Shown here: in pieces, positions 50,823-58,038 of the stretch
Numbering within the stretch: the stretch's first letter is position 1
How the letters are laid out: each line of letters begins with the position of its first letter
Source of the DNA: Flavobacterium sp.
GTDB lineage: Bacteria; Bacteroidota; Bacteroidia; Flavobacteriales; Flavobacteriaceae
DNA: 64,000 nucleotides
Reading direction: 5' to 3'
Assembly (NCBI RefSeq): GCF_017744675.1
Contig: NZ_JAGIAV010000008.1
Coordinates: 62,001-126,000, forward strand
Notes under the pieces: generated by a model
The model's database searches: none
What the model was told of the DNA's origin: nothing
What the model saw: only the letters and a program-made list of their open reading frames with translations
Program-made: the position numbers and the translations under genes

Positions 50823-51725
50823 TTAAGTAATGGATTTGCTGCGAAGCTCCTGATAATAATTATTAAAACTGTCAACCTGCTTTCTTGAAACTGGAATTTT
50901 GACATTGGTTTCGTTGAATGAAAGCAGATATCCTTGTGAGTTTCCAGACACTTTTTCAACCTTAAACATATTTACTAAATAAGTTCTGTGACATCTAAAA
51001 AAATGCGGATAATCTGTTATTTGATTTTCAAATTGAGTTAAAGAAATCCTTTTTACTTCTGTGACAATTTGATCGCCATTTGATTTTGTCAACTCAATGT
51101 AATTTCCATCCGCTTTTACAAAAAGCAACTGATCTATATCTAAGCTAAAATCATCTTGTTTTACCTGCGTGCTAATAAAAAGATTAGTTGTAACTGTTTT
51201 TTCGGGTTCCGTCTGTAACGGAATAAATTGAAGGATAAATGGCGATCCTTTTTTAGACTCAAAATAAAAACTGGATAATCTTAGAAAAAAATAAAAGAAA
51301 ATGCCAGCTACAAAGCAATTTCTAATTTCTTCAAAAAGATAATTCCACGACCAATTGTTGGAATTGGTATAAAGTAAATCACGCATTAAAAAGCTGGTTA
51401 CGCCAATAAAAACAAATAGAACTCCAATACAAGTATATTCTTTCAGTAAAGTCCATTCCGTTTTATTTTTCAATAGTCTAAAATAATTCAGTGTTCTAAA
51501 ATAAATAAACAAAAGGAGTGCTGGAGCCAAGGCATGTAAAAAACAAATAAAGAAATAATGCATCCTGAGTTCTGGATCATAAACCCCAAATGGTTTGAAT
51601 GCTAAAAGAAATAGTAAAATGCTAAGAAAAACAACTACTGAACTTTTTATGAGATTTTGAGATTGATATCGTCGAGGATATTCAATTTCATTTCTCAAAT
51701 GTTCTGTATTGATGTAAAGTGGCAT
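50823..51725 (-). CDS. Membrane-anchored LytTR DNA-binding regulator
   Basis: This 300-residue protein has about four transmembrane helices in the first 170 residues (SSVVVFLSILLFLLAFKPFG, YFFICFLHALAPALLLFIYF, CIGVLFVFIGVTSFLM, CFVAGIFFYFFLRLSSF). A C-terminal LytTR domain follows (FSLDIDQLLFVKADGNYIELTKSNGDQIVTEVKR ... HFFRCHRTYLVNMFKVEKVSGNSQGYLLSFNE). There is no receiver domain, so it is a one-component sensor-regulator with DNA binding. It probably controls the adjacent acyltransferase gene. Confidence 0.93.
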   Translation of the reverse strand: MPLYINTEHLRNEIEYPRRYQSQNLIKSSVVVFLSILLFLLAFKPFGVYDPELRMHYFFICFLHALAPALLLFIYFRTLNYFRLLKNKTEWTLLKEYTCIGVLFVFIGVTSFLMRDLLYTNSNNWSWNYLFEEIRNCFVAGIFFYFFLRLSSFYFESKKGSPFILQFIPLQTEPEKTVTTNLFISTQVKQDDFSLDIDQLLFVKADGNYIELTKSNGDQIVTEVKRISLTQFENQITDYPHFFRCHRTYLVNMFKVEKVSGNSQGYLLSFNETNVKIPVSRKQVDSFNNYYQELRSKSIT

Positions 51726-51861
51726 GGTACGTATTTATTGGGGAATAAAAATACAAAAAATAACAATCTCACGGCTTTTGAAGGATTTGATTTGACAATG
51801 CATAGAAAAAAGGAAATACGCCAATTTCGTTTTCTTACAATTTTACCGAAAATTGCTGCTC

Positions 51862-51869
51862 TACTTTTG
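51862..51869 (+). promoter_or_regulatory. Putative -7 element of the flavodoxin-like oxidoreductase gene
   Basis: TACTTTTG, with TTT at 51841-51843 18 bp upstream, lies 26 bp before the start codon. Confidence 0.45.
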
Positions 51870-51895
51870 TTCTAACAAATTCAAAAAACAGAACA

Positions 51896-52423
51896 ATGAA
51901 ACACTTAATTATCTATGCCCATCCAAATCCAGAGAGCCTAAACGGCCATCTAAAACAAACTCTTGCAGAACATTTATGGAACAGCGGGCAGGAAGTAATA
52001 ATTCGCGATATTCAAGGGCAGCGAATGGGGAAAGTTACCAACGATGTAGAGCAAGAACAGGAGTTTATTTCTTGGGCAGACCATATTACTTTTATTTATC
52101 CGATTTGGTGGACAGGAATGCCAGCTATTATGAAAGGATATATAGACCGAGTTTTTAGTTATGGTTTTGCCTATCGTTACGATAAAGGTGTTCAAAAGGG
52201 ACTATTTACAGGCAAACAAACAACCGTAATCAATACTCACGGAAAATCACAAGCCGAATATGAAGAAATTGGAATGCATAAAGCTTTATCGCTAACATCA
52301 GACAAAGGTATTTTTACTTATTGCGGACTCGAAATTAATCAGCATTTCTTCTTTGACAAAGCAGATAGACCAGCTCCAGAAAGCATAGAAAATTGGGCAA
52401 GGGAAATTACATCAAACTATTAA
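51896..52423 (+). CDS. NAD(P)H oxidoreductase, flavodoxin-like fold
   Basis: This 175-residue FMN-dependent quinone reductase of the KefF/MdaB-like type has the flavin-phosphate loop IYAHPNPESLNGHL (residues 5-18), then WADHITFIYPIWWTGMPAIMKGYIDRVFSYGFAY, the hallmark active-site sequence of this group, and the GKQTTVINTHGKSQAEY segment. It reduces quinones or nitroaromatic compounds with NAD(P)H. It is cytosolic. The SRPBCC gene starts ten bases after its stop, which indicates an operon. Confidence 0.95.
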   Translation: MKHLIIYAHPNPESLNGHLKQTLAEHLWNSGQEVIIRDIQGQRMGKVTNDVEQEQEFISWADHITFIYPIWWTGMPAIMKGYIDRVFSYGFAYRYDKGVQKGLFTGKQTTVINTHGKSQAEYEEIGMHKALSLTSDKGIFTYCGLEINQHFFFDKADRPAPESIENWAREITSNY

Positions 52424-52433
52424 TTCTATTATT

Positions 52434-52973
52434 ATGAAAATCAAGACACTCAAAAAAATACTAATTATTTTTATTTCTTTCCTTTTACTAATTGCTGTAA
52501 CTATTTTTTCACTTGAGTATTTCAGTAGTTATAAAACCTCAAAAACCATTCATCTTGATGCACCTGTAATCACAAGAAAAAGCATAGTAATTAATGCGCC
52601 TATTGAAAAGGTTTGGAAAATCTTTAGTGACGTCAATAATTGGGACACTTGGCAAAAGGAAATTGTAACTCCAAAAATTGATGGCGCGTTTAAACCAGGA
52701 ACATCTTTCTATTGGAAAAGCAACGGATTAGACATTACTTCTACGTTACAAACGGTCAAAACCAACAAAATGGTTGGCTGGTCTGGACCCGCATTTGGAG
52801 CCTTTGCAATACACACTTGGTATTTTAAAGAACATAACGGGCAAACCACAATAAATGTAGAAGAAAGTATGGAGGGCTGGTTGGTATCTTTATTAAAAAG
52901 CAACTTTCAATCCAGTCTCGACACTTCGATAGATTATTGGCTTAATGCCTTGAAAGCTGAATCTGAAAAATAA
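52434..52973 (+). CDS. SRPBCC (START-like) family protein with N-terminal membrane helix
   Basis: This 179-residue protein has a membrane helix at residues 8-29 (KILIIFISFLLLIAVTIFSLEY). A START/Bet v1-like domain follows: TRKSIVINAPIEKVWKIFSDVNNWDTWQKEIVTPKIDGAFKPGTSFYWKS with the family WxxWxxxI pattern, then YFKEHNGQTTINVEESMEGWL and the terminal helix SSLDTSIDYWLNALK. The hydrophobic pocket could bind a lipid or quinone-like ligand. It is encoded in the same operon as the oxidoreductase. Confidence 0.9.
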   Translation: MKIKTLKKILIIFISFLLLIAVTIFSLEYFSSYKTSKTIHLDAPVITRKSIVINAPIEKVWKIFSDVNNWDTWQKEIVTPKIDGAFKPGTSFYWKSNGLDITSTLQTVKTNKMVGWSGPAFGAFAIHTWYFKEHNGQTTINVEESMEGWLVSLLKSNFQSSLDTSIDYWLNALKAESEK

Positions 52974-53003
52974 TTTATTTACAACTATAAAAAACTAGAA
53001 AAA

Positions 53004-53153
53004 ATGGAACAGACAACAAAAGTAACTTTCGACAAATCGAGTTATAATCCGCTATTATTTAAAAGTTATAAAACAGCGAAAAAAATTCTGAAATACAGCC
53101 TGTATGCCATTGTGCTATACTTTGCTTACGAAGGATTTATGAAATGGCAATAA
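53004..53153 (+). CDS. Very small membrane protein, 49 aa
   Basis: This short ORF encodes a 49-residue product. It begins MEQTTKVTFDKSSYNPLLFKSYKTAKKILKYSL and includes one hydrophobic helix, about residues 30-44 (YSLYAIVLYFAYEGF). It follows the SRPBCC gene on the same strand by 30 bp, with an A-rich sequence before the ATG, so it may be its last operon member. The next DNA resembles the left half of the attC-like sequences found at 54104 and 54727. Coding status rests on position and composition only. Confidence 0.5.
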   Translation: MEQTTKVTFDKSSYNPLLFKSYKTAKKILKYSLYAIVLYFAYEGFMKWQ

Positions 53154-53173
53154 TGGCGAATATGAAGAGCCAC

Positions 53174-53200
53174 TGCCAACAGTTGCAACAGGTTTGATAA
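53174..53200. repeat. Partial attC-like left half
   Basis: TGCCAACAGTTGCAACAGG and the following TTTGATAAC parallel the left part of the elements at 54104 and 54727. The right part is lost where the tRNA-Arg flank copy begins. Confidence 0.5.
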
Positions 53201-53300
53201 CAAATTTTCGAACCATAAAAAAAGCCCGCAAAATATAAACTTTGCAGGTTTTTTAAATTTTATAGTGACCTTGACGGTACAGCATTCGAACCTTTTAATT
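53201..53300 (-). pseudogene. Degenerate copy of the tRNA-Arg 3' end and its terminator
   Basis: Bases 53201-53270 match 55022-55090, the 3' flank of tRNA-Arg, with the same order (TTTTCGAACCAYAAAAAAAGCC, a hairpin, then TAGTGACC) but a different hairpin sequence. The T-arm-like TTCGAACC at 53286-53293 follows, but the stem is broken. This is a tRNA remnant, not a functional tRNA. Confidence 0.65.
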
Positions 53301-53607
53301 GAAGATTTGAAAATTTTAAATGATGTTTAATTTTTTGATTCGACGTTAATATTATTTTTATTAATCGTGTTTGTGATGATTCAGTAAAGCAGTAAGTCCG
53401 CTGAATTTTATACCCATGTCAGCACGAAAAGCATTCAACGAATTAAAAGTTCTTTTGATTATTTATAAGTTTATTATTATATATTTGATAATGAATAAAC
53501 CCTGACCCTTGTCAGACATATCTACCCAATTTTGGAATGATAAGTCTGATGTTGTCAGTAGTACATACAAGTTAGCCGTCATTTTACAACAAATCAACAT
53601 TAAAATT
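53301..53607. other. AT-rich spacer with a possible degraded attC hairpin
   Basis: The stretch has no recognisable gene. An inverted pair (GTCAGACATATC at about 53512-53523 and GATAAGTCTGAT at 53540-53551) ends at GTTAGCCGTCATTTTAC (53571-53587). That terminal sequence matches the end of the complete attC-like element at 54229-54245 and marks a cassette boundary. Confidence 0.4.
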
Positions 53608-54093
53608 ATGAGATTTACATATTTGCCAAATTTAGGAATCGAAATCCTTTCTGAAAAAATTCTTTGGAACGAATCTCGTGAAAATATAAGATTGAAACTT
53701 AATCAAAGTCATAAGGATGATGATATGGAAATTGATAACTCTGATTTTTTTGATGGAGATACATCGTTCAATATAATTCAGAAAAGAGATATTTATCAGG
53801 ACTTTGAAAATGAGGGAAATTTGTTTTTCTTTAATTATGATGACGAAAATAAACTTAGCGAAATTGAATTTCACATCGGAATAGAATTAACTATTGTAAA
53901 TACAAAAATTGAGATAGGAGAAGATATAAATAGAGCTATTGAAAAATTAGAATATTCATACTCGGAAAATGATGATGGAAATTATTTTTTCACTGAACTA
54001 AAATTAAATATTGCGAATGATGAATATATGGGCGGTGATGGAAACAGTTTATCTTACATCTACTTAACAAAGGATGAATTAGAAAATGAATAA
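53608..54093 (+). CDS. Cassette-type hypothetical protein, 161 aa
   Basis: I do not recognise this protein. I chose the ATG at 53608 over a TTG at 53509, giving 161 residues. The product is acidic and strand-rich, with no signal peptide (MRFTYLPNLGIEILSEKILWNESRENIRLKLNQSHKD). A later block is FFFNYDDENKLSEIEFHIGIELTIVNTKIEIGED. The pattern recalls small immunity- or SMI1/SUKH-like proteins only loosely. It is the body of the first attC-like cassette: GTTAGCC lies 37 bp upstream and the attC-like sequence begins 11 bp after the stop. Confidence 0.6.
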   Translation: MRFTYLPNLGIEILSEKILWNESRENIRLKLNQSHKDDDMEIDNSDFFDGDTSFNIIQKRDIYQDFENEGNLFFFNYDDENKLSEIEFHIGIELTIVNTKIEIGEDINRAIEKLEYSYSENDDGNYFFTELKLNIANDEYMGGDGNSLSYIYLTKDELENE

Positions 54094-54103
54094 AAAACCG
54101 AAC

Positions 54104-54235
54104 GGCTAACAGCTACTACAACAGATTTGGGTAATAGGCTTAATGGAAAAATGGTTTTGTATTTGAGTGATTTGGCAAATCCGAAGAATGAGCTTAATTT
54201 AATCCCAAACGCACCTTATTACCAGAACGTTAGCG
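54104..54235. repeat. attC-like element 1 (132 bp)
   Basis: It begins GGCTAAC and ends GTTAGCG, inverted with one mismatch. The first about 70 bp are strongly similar to the element at 54727, sharing AACAGCTA, TACAA, TAGGCTTAAT and AAAAATGGTTTTGT. The inner pair TTTGGG/CCCAAA could extend the hairpin. The position after an ORF is that of an integron attC site. Confidence 0.55.
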
Positions 54236-54272
54236 GTCAGTTTACGAACTTAAAAAAAGAAGAACATTAGAA

Positions 54273-54752
54273 ATGAAAAATTTAATTCTCATTGTTATAA
54301 TTAACTTTGCTAATCTTTCATTTGGGCAAATTCCGAAAGGGACAATTCAATATAAGTATTATGAATATTGTAGCGAAAATTTAAGCAAATTAGAAAGGTC
54401 AGATGTTTATCCTTTTTTTCCAACCGAAGAATTATGCTCTATTAAAAAATGTTTTCGAGGAATCAGTTATCCAGAAATCAATGCAATAATTTACAAACGA
54501 ATAGTTGAACTTGCTAAAGTAAACTTTGAGAAGAAAATATATTTGTTTTTAATTGAAGGAAAAGGAAGTGTTGAATTAGCTGAAAAGAAAAATAAAAACT
54601 TGGAAGACGATGATAATCTAATTTATATAAGTGTTGATGACTTTATAGACGCAAAAGAAATTACTAAAGGAAAAGAACTTTATAATTCTGAAACTACGAA
54701 ACTGATGAATAAAAATAAAACCGAACCGTCAACAGCTATTACAAGAGATTAG
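54273..54752 (+). CDS. Cassette-type exported hypothetical protein, 159 aa
   Basis: This 159-residue protein has a signal peptide (MKNLILIVIINFANLSFGQ, cleavage near FG-Q). The mature part has Cys residues in YYEYCSENL and LCSIKKCFRG. I cannot assign a family. The gene begins 38 bp after attC-like element 1, and its last nine codons run into element 2 (the tail TEPSTAITRD overlaps 54727-54752). Cassette genes often end inside their attC site, so this fits the cassette view. Confidence 0.6.
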   Translation: MKNLILIVIINFANLSFGQIPKGTIQYKYYEYCSENLSKLERSDVYPFFPTEELCSIKKCFRGISYPEINAIIYKRIVELAKVNFEKKIYLFLIEGKGSVELAEKKNKNLEDDDNLIYISVDDFIDAKEITKGKELYNSETTKLMNKNKTEPSTAITRD

Positions 54753-54860
54753 GGGTTTTTAGGCTTAATTTAAAAATGGTTTTGTCCTTGGGAAATTTGT
54801 GTTTAAAGAGAAATATCTCTGTTTATTCCCAACCCTTATAGCGCCAAGCGAACGTTATGG
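54727..54860. repeat. attC-like element 2 (134 bp)
   Basis: It begins CGTCAAC and ends GTTATGG, with inner inverted words (GGGTT and AACCC). It is nearly the same length as element 1 and shares its layout. No integrase gene is present in the window. Confidence 0.55.
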
Positions 54861-55083
54861 AGAGGTTAAAAAATAGATATACGAACTTAAGCGTTCAAGT
54901 TGGAACTAAAATTTAATTTTAAAAGCAGAACGAGAATCTTAATTCGTAACAGATCCATGATGGGATTCGAACCAAAATCTCCTTTCAATATAGGCATTTT
55001 TAAAATTAGAAGAAAATCTTAAAATTTTTCGAACCACAAAAAAAGCCTGAGAATGCATATTCTCAGACTTTCAAAATTTTTAG
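54861..55083. other. Spacer with tRNA-like fragment and tRNA-Arg terminator
   Basis: GATGGGATTCGAACC (54959-54973) looks like a stray T-arm fragment of another tRNA on the minus strand. A hairpin (CTGAGAAT/ATTCTCAG, about 55048-55067) is the tRNA-Arg terminator. Confidence 0.45.
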
Positions 55084-55157
55084 TGACCCCGGAGGGGTTC
55101 GAACCCCCAACCCTCAGAGCCGAAATCTGATATTCTATCCAGTTGAACTACGAGGTC
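55084..55157 (-). tRNA. tRNA-Arg (anticodon TCG)
   Basis: A 74-nt cloverleaf on the minus strand. The acceptor strands GACCTCG and CGGGGTC pair; the anticodon arm TCAGA-TTTCGGC-TCTGA gives anticodon TCG; and the T arm is GGGGG-TTCGAAC-CCCTC with a wobble. The discriminator is A. CCA is not encoded. The gene bounds the cassette island at 53.2-55.1 kb. Confidence 0.95.
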
Positions 55158-55181
55158 AGTTTTTTAAAATTTCAATTTTTT

Positions 55182-55221
55182 AAATTCCAAATTCCAAGCT
55201 TAGTATTGGAATTTGGAATTT
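55182..55221. repeat. Inverted repeat of the AAATTCCAAATTCCAA type (second copy)
   Basis: Arms 55182-55197 and 55206-55221 are perfect inverted copies. The same family occurs at 28666-28716. It lies between tRNA-Arg and the yqeY stop and could act as a terminator for yqeY. Confidence 0.8.
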
Positions 55222-55235
55222 CTTTTATTGGAATT

Positions 55236-55685
55236 TTATGATAATAATTTTTTCACAATTGTAGAAATGGTTTTTCCTTCAGCAGTTCCACCTAATTGAG
55301 CAGATGCTAATCCCATTACTTTACCCATTGAAGCAATTCCAGAAGCTCCTGTTTCAGCAATGATTTTTGCTACTACAGCTTCTACTTCTTCTTCGCTTAA
55401 TTGAGCTGGTAAAAACTTCTCGATTACAGCAACTTGAGCCAATTCTGGTTCTGCTAAATCTGGACGGTTTTGCTCTGTAAAGATTCTAGCGCTTTCTTTA
55501 CGAGTTTTAACTAATCTTTGAAGTAATTTAATTTCTTCGTCTTCAGATAAATCTTCTTTAGATCCAGAAGCTGTTGATGCTAATAATAATTCTGACTTAA
55601 CAGCTCTTAAAGCCTCTAAAGCTACAGTATCTTTTGCTTTCATGGCGGTTTTAATTTCGTCCATGATTTGTGTTTGTAAACTCAT
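55236..55685 (-). CDS. GatB/YqeY domain protein
   Basis: This 149-residue helical protein of the YqeY family (the C-terminal domain of GatB) has the family start MSLQTQIMDEIKTAMKAKDTVALEALRAVKSELLLA and later KTRKESARIFTEQNRPDLAEPELAQVAVIEKFLPAQLSEEEVEAVV and MGKVMGLASAQLGGTAEGK. GatB uses this domain to bind tRNA in transamidation; stand-alone YqeY is of unclear function. Length and motifs match the family. It is on the minus strand downstream of ftsZ, a common position in this phylum. Confidence 0.95.
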   Translation of the reverse strand: MSLQTQIMDEIKTAMKAKDTVALEALRAVKSELLLASTASGSKEDLSEDEEIKLLQRLVKTRKESARIFTEQNRPDLAEPELAQVAVIEKFLPAQLSEEEVEAVVAKIIAETGASGIASMGKVMGLASAQLGGTAEGKTISTIVKKLLS

Positions 55686-55755
55686 GTTTATGTTTTATTT
55701 AAAATAAGCCTAAACTTATTAATTGATATATTAATTTGAAATTGTTCTCGACTAT

Positions 55756-55855
55756 TTACTATAGTTTGTCAGCTAAGTCCATTCGGCTTCGCTCAGTATA
55801 AACTTAGTCGAAACCCATTCCGACAAGAAGCCCTTCGACTTCGCTCAGGGTGACA
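55756..55855. repeat. Dispersed repeat of the CTTCGACTTCGCTCAG type
   Basis: Two inexact copies (CGGCTTCGCTCAGTATAAAC near 55788 and CCCTTCGACTTCGCTCAGGG near 55830) occur between yqeY and ftsZ. The same sequences are common as intergenic repeats in Flavobacteriia (from memory). Confidence 0.55.
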
Positions 55856-55911
55856 ATATTGTTTTTAAAAGTACTATTTAAAAGTCAAATTTTGAAATTC
55901 TGTGCGAAGAT

Positions 55912-55950
55912 AAAAAAAATAACCCGAAAATTAAATCCAATTTTCGGGTT
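55912..55950 (-). terminator. Terminator of ftsZ
   Basis: AACCCGAAAATT and AATTTTCGGGTT form a 12-bp perfect stem, followed on the minus strand by a T run. It ends the division gene cluster. Confidence 0.85.
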
Positions 55951-55973
55951 ACCTAATATTATGATTCTAAAAA

Positions 55974-57959
55974 TTAATCTACGTTATCGTGCAAAAACGA
56001 ATTGTTTGAACGTAATTGTAAATCATTATTACTGTCTGTTCCAACAGAGATTCTAGAATTAGTATTATTAGACTGAGAATTAGACAAATCTATTCCTAAT
56101 CTTTTGTAAGCTGGCTCTTTTTCCAACTCATCAATTCTAGAAACATTGTTATGGAATTTATAGTTAAATTCTTTTAGTTTCTTTCTTCTTTCTTCAGCTC
56201 TTAAGCGTAAAGTTTCTTCGATAGTCAATTCTAAAGGAGAAACTTCAGAAGTTGTAGAAAAATCAGGCTGACTAGTAAAATCTGGTCTTGGTTTTAGCGT
56301 GATGTTTAATTCCTCTGGAATGGTATCCTCAACTATTTTTTCAACTGGTTTAGAAGTCAATAAATCATTTTCAACTTCCATATATTCTTCTAAAGAATAT
56401 TTAATAATTCCGTTGTCTGAAACTTCCGTTACAGAAACAAATTGCACTGGATCATTTACTTTGATTTCGCGCGTTTCATTTGACAATTCAAATAAAACTC
56501 TATTATCTTCAACAACTGGCTCTCTTCTTATAGGCTCTTGTTTGAACAAAGGAAGATCAAAAGAGAAAGTTGTTTGTTCTTCTCTTTCAAATGTTCTTTG
56601 TTGCTGCACTGGCTGCTGCTGTACTTGCTGTACTTGTTGCACAACTGGCGCTTCTGGTGTAGAAATTGTAAAATCGATATCTGTAATTGGCGAAACAATT
56701 TCGAAAGTTACATCCAGATTTTTGATAAACTCAGACATAACTACTAACTCTTCCTGATTGATAGCTGGAGCAACAGCTTGCGGAGTTGGAGTAAATGTTT
56801 CATCGTCGTCGATTAAATCAAAAACAACTTTATCTTCTACTTTTGCTGCAGGTGTATCGACAGTCAAGTCGAAAGAAGCAAGCGGTTTATTCGTTAAATT
56901 ATGAACACTTCTTTGCTCATCTTCTAACGTATGAATGATTTTCTTTGGTTCTGTATTTACAATTTCATTTTGCTGTTCAACATCAAAACCTGTAGCAATA
57001 ATAGTTACAGCAATAGCCTCACCAAGAGTTTCGTCTTCACCAACTCCCATGATAATATTGGCATTGTAACCTGCTTCGGCTTGAATATGATCGTTGATTT
57101 CTCCAATTTCGTCAAGAGTAATCTCATTAGTTCCAGAAACGATAAGCAACAATACGTTTTTGGCACCCGTAATTTTATTGTCATTCAGCAAAGGAGAATC
57201 TAACGCTGAAACGATAGCATCTTTAGCTCTGTTTTCGCCTTCTGCTACAGAAGATCCCATGATCGCAGTTCCGCTGTTTGCCAAAACAGTTTTCGCGTCA
57301 CGTAAATCGATATTCTGAGTATAGTGGTGCGTAATTACTTCAGCAATACCTCTAGAGGCTGTTGCCAAAACTTCATCCGCTTTTGAGAATCCTGCTTTAA
57401 AACCAAGATTTCCGTATACTTCTCTTAATTTATTGTTGTTGATTACAATTAAAGAATCGACTTGCTTACGCAATTTATCGATTCCAATAATAGCTTGCTC
57501 CTGACGCACTTTCCCTTCAAACTGAAAAGGAATCGTCACTATACCAACTGTTAATATTTCTCTTTCTTTTGCTAATTGTGCAATTACCGGAGCTGCACCA
57601 GTTCCTGTTCCTCCGCCCATACCAGCAGTAATAAATACCATCTTAGTATTTTTATCTAGCATTTTTTCGATATCCGAAATACTTTCGATAGCCGACTGCT
57701 GTCCAACGTCTGGATTTGCTCCTGCTCCTAACCCTTCTGTTAAATTAACTCCTAACTGAATCTTATTGGGTACTGAACTATTTTGAAGCGCTTGCGAATC
57801 GGTATTACAAACGATAAAATCTACGCCTTTAATACCTTGTTTGAACATGTGGTTAATTGCGTTACTTCCGCCTCCACCTACACCTATTACTTTGATTACA
57901 TTTGATTGATTTTTTGGTAAATCAAATGAAATACTTCCAAATTCTGAGTTGCTCATCAT
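55974..57959 (-). CDS. ftsZ: Cell division protein FtsZ with long C-terminal linker
   Basis: This 661-residue tubulin-like GTPase forms the division ring. The GTPase core occupies about residues 1-330 with VIGVGGGGSNAINHM, the tubulin signature GMGGGTGTGAAPVIA and the T7-region KKEREILTVGIVT. After it comes a very long, disordered C-terminal part, including a Gln/Val-rich stretch (VQQVQQVQQQPVQQQRTFEREEQ) and a short conserved tail (AYKRLGIDLSN). E. coli FtsZ has 383 residues, so the linker is unusually long but typical of Bacteroidota. The second Met (57956) is an alternative start. It is at the end of the dcw cluster. Confidence 0.96.
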   Translation of the reverse strand: MMSNSEFGSISFDLPKNQSNVIKVIGVGGGGSNAINHMFKQGIKGVDFIVCNTDSQALQNSSVPNKIQLGVNLTEGLGAGANPDVGQQSAIESISDIEKMLDKNTKMVFITAGMGGGTGTGAAPVIAQLAKEREILTVGIVTIPFQFEGKVRQEQAIIGIDKLRKQVDSLIVINNNKLREVYGNLGFKAGFSKADEVLATASRGIAEVITHHYTQNIDLRDAKTVLANSGTAIMGSSVAEGENRAKDAIVSALDSPLLNDNKITGAKNVLLLIVSGTNEITLDEIGEINDHIQAEAGYNANIIMGVGEDETLGEAIAVTIIATGFDVEQQNEIVNTEPKKIIHTLEDEQRSVHNLTNKPLASFDLTVDTPAAKVEDKVVFDLIDDDETFTPTPQAVAPAINQEELVVMSEFIKNLDVTFEIVSPITDIDFTISTPEAPVVQQVQQVQQQPVQQQRTFEREEQTTFSFDLPLFKQEPIRREPVVEDNRVLFELSNETREIKVNDPVQFVSVTEVSDNGIIKYSLEEYMEVENDLLTSKPVEKIVEDTIPEELNITLKPRPDFTSQPDFSTTSEVSPLELTIEETLRLRAEERRKKLKEFNYKFHNNVSRIDELEKEPAYKRLGIDLSNSQSNNTNSRISVGTDSNNDLQLRSNNSFLHDNVD

Positions 57960-58038
57960 CTTTTTGGTTTTTTGAAATTCTTATTAAGTACATTTTTTAC
58001 TTCTTGACTTGGGGCAAGAAATAATCCTTCTCTTTTTA

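Noticed and set aside
53509..53607. N-terminal extension of the 161-aa cassette protein from TTG 53509
   Set aside because: The extension overlaps the hairpin and the GTTAGCC cassette boundary, so the ATG at 53608 is favoured.
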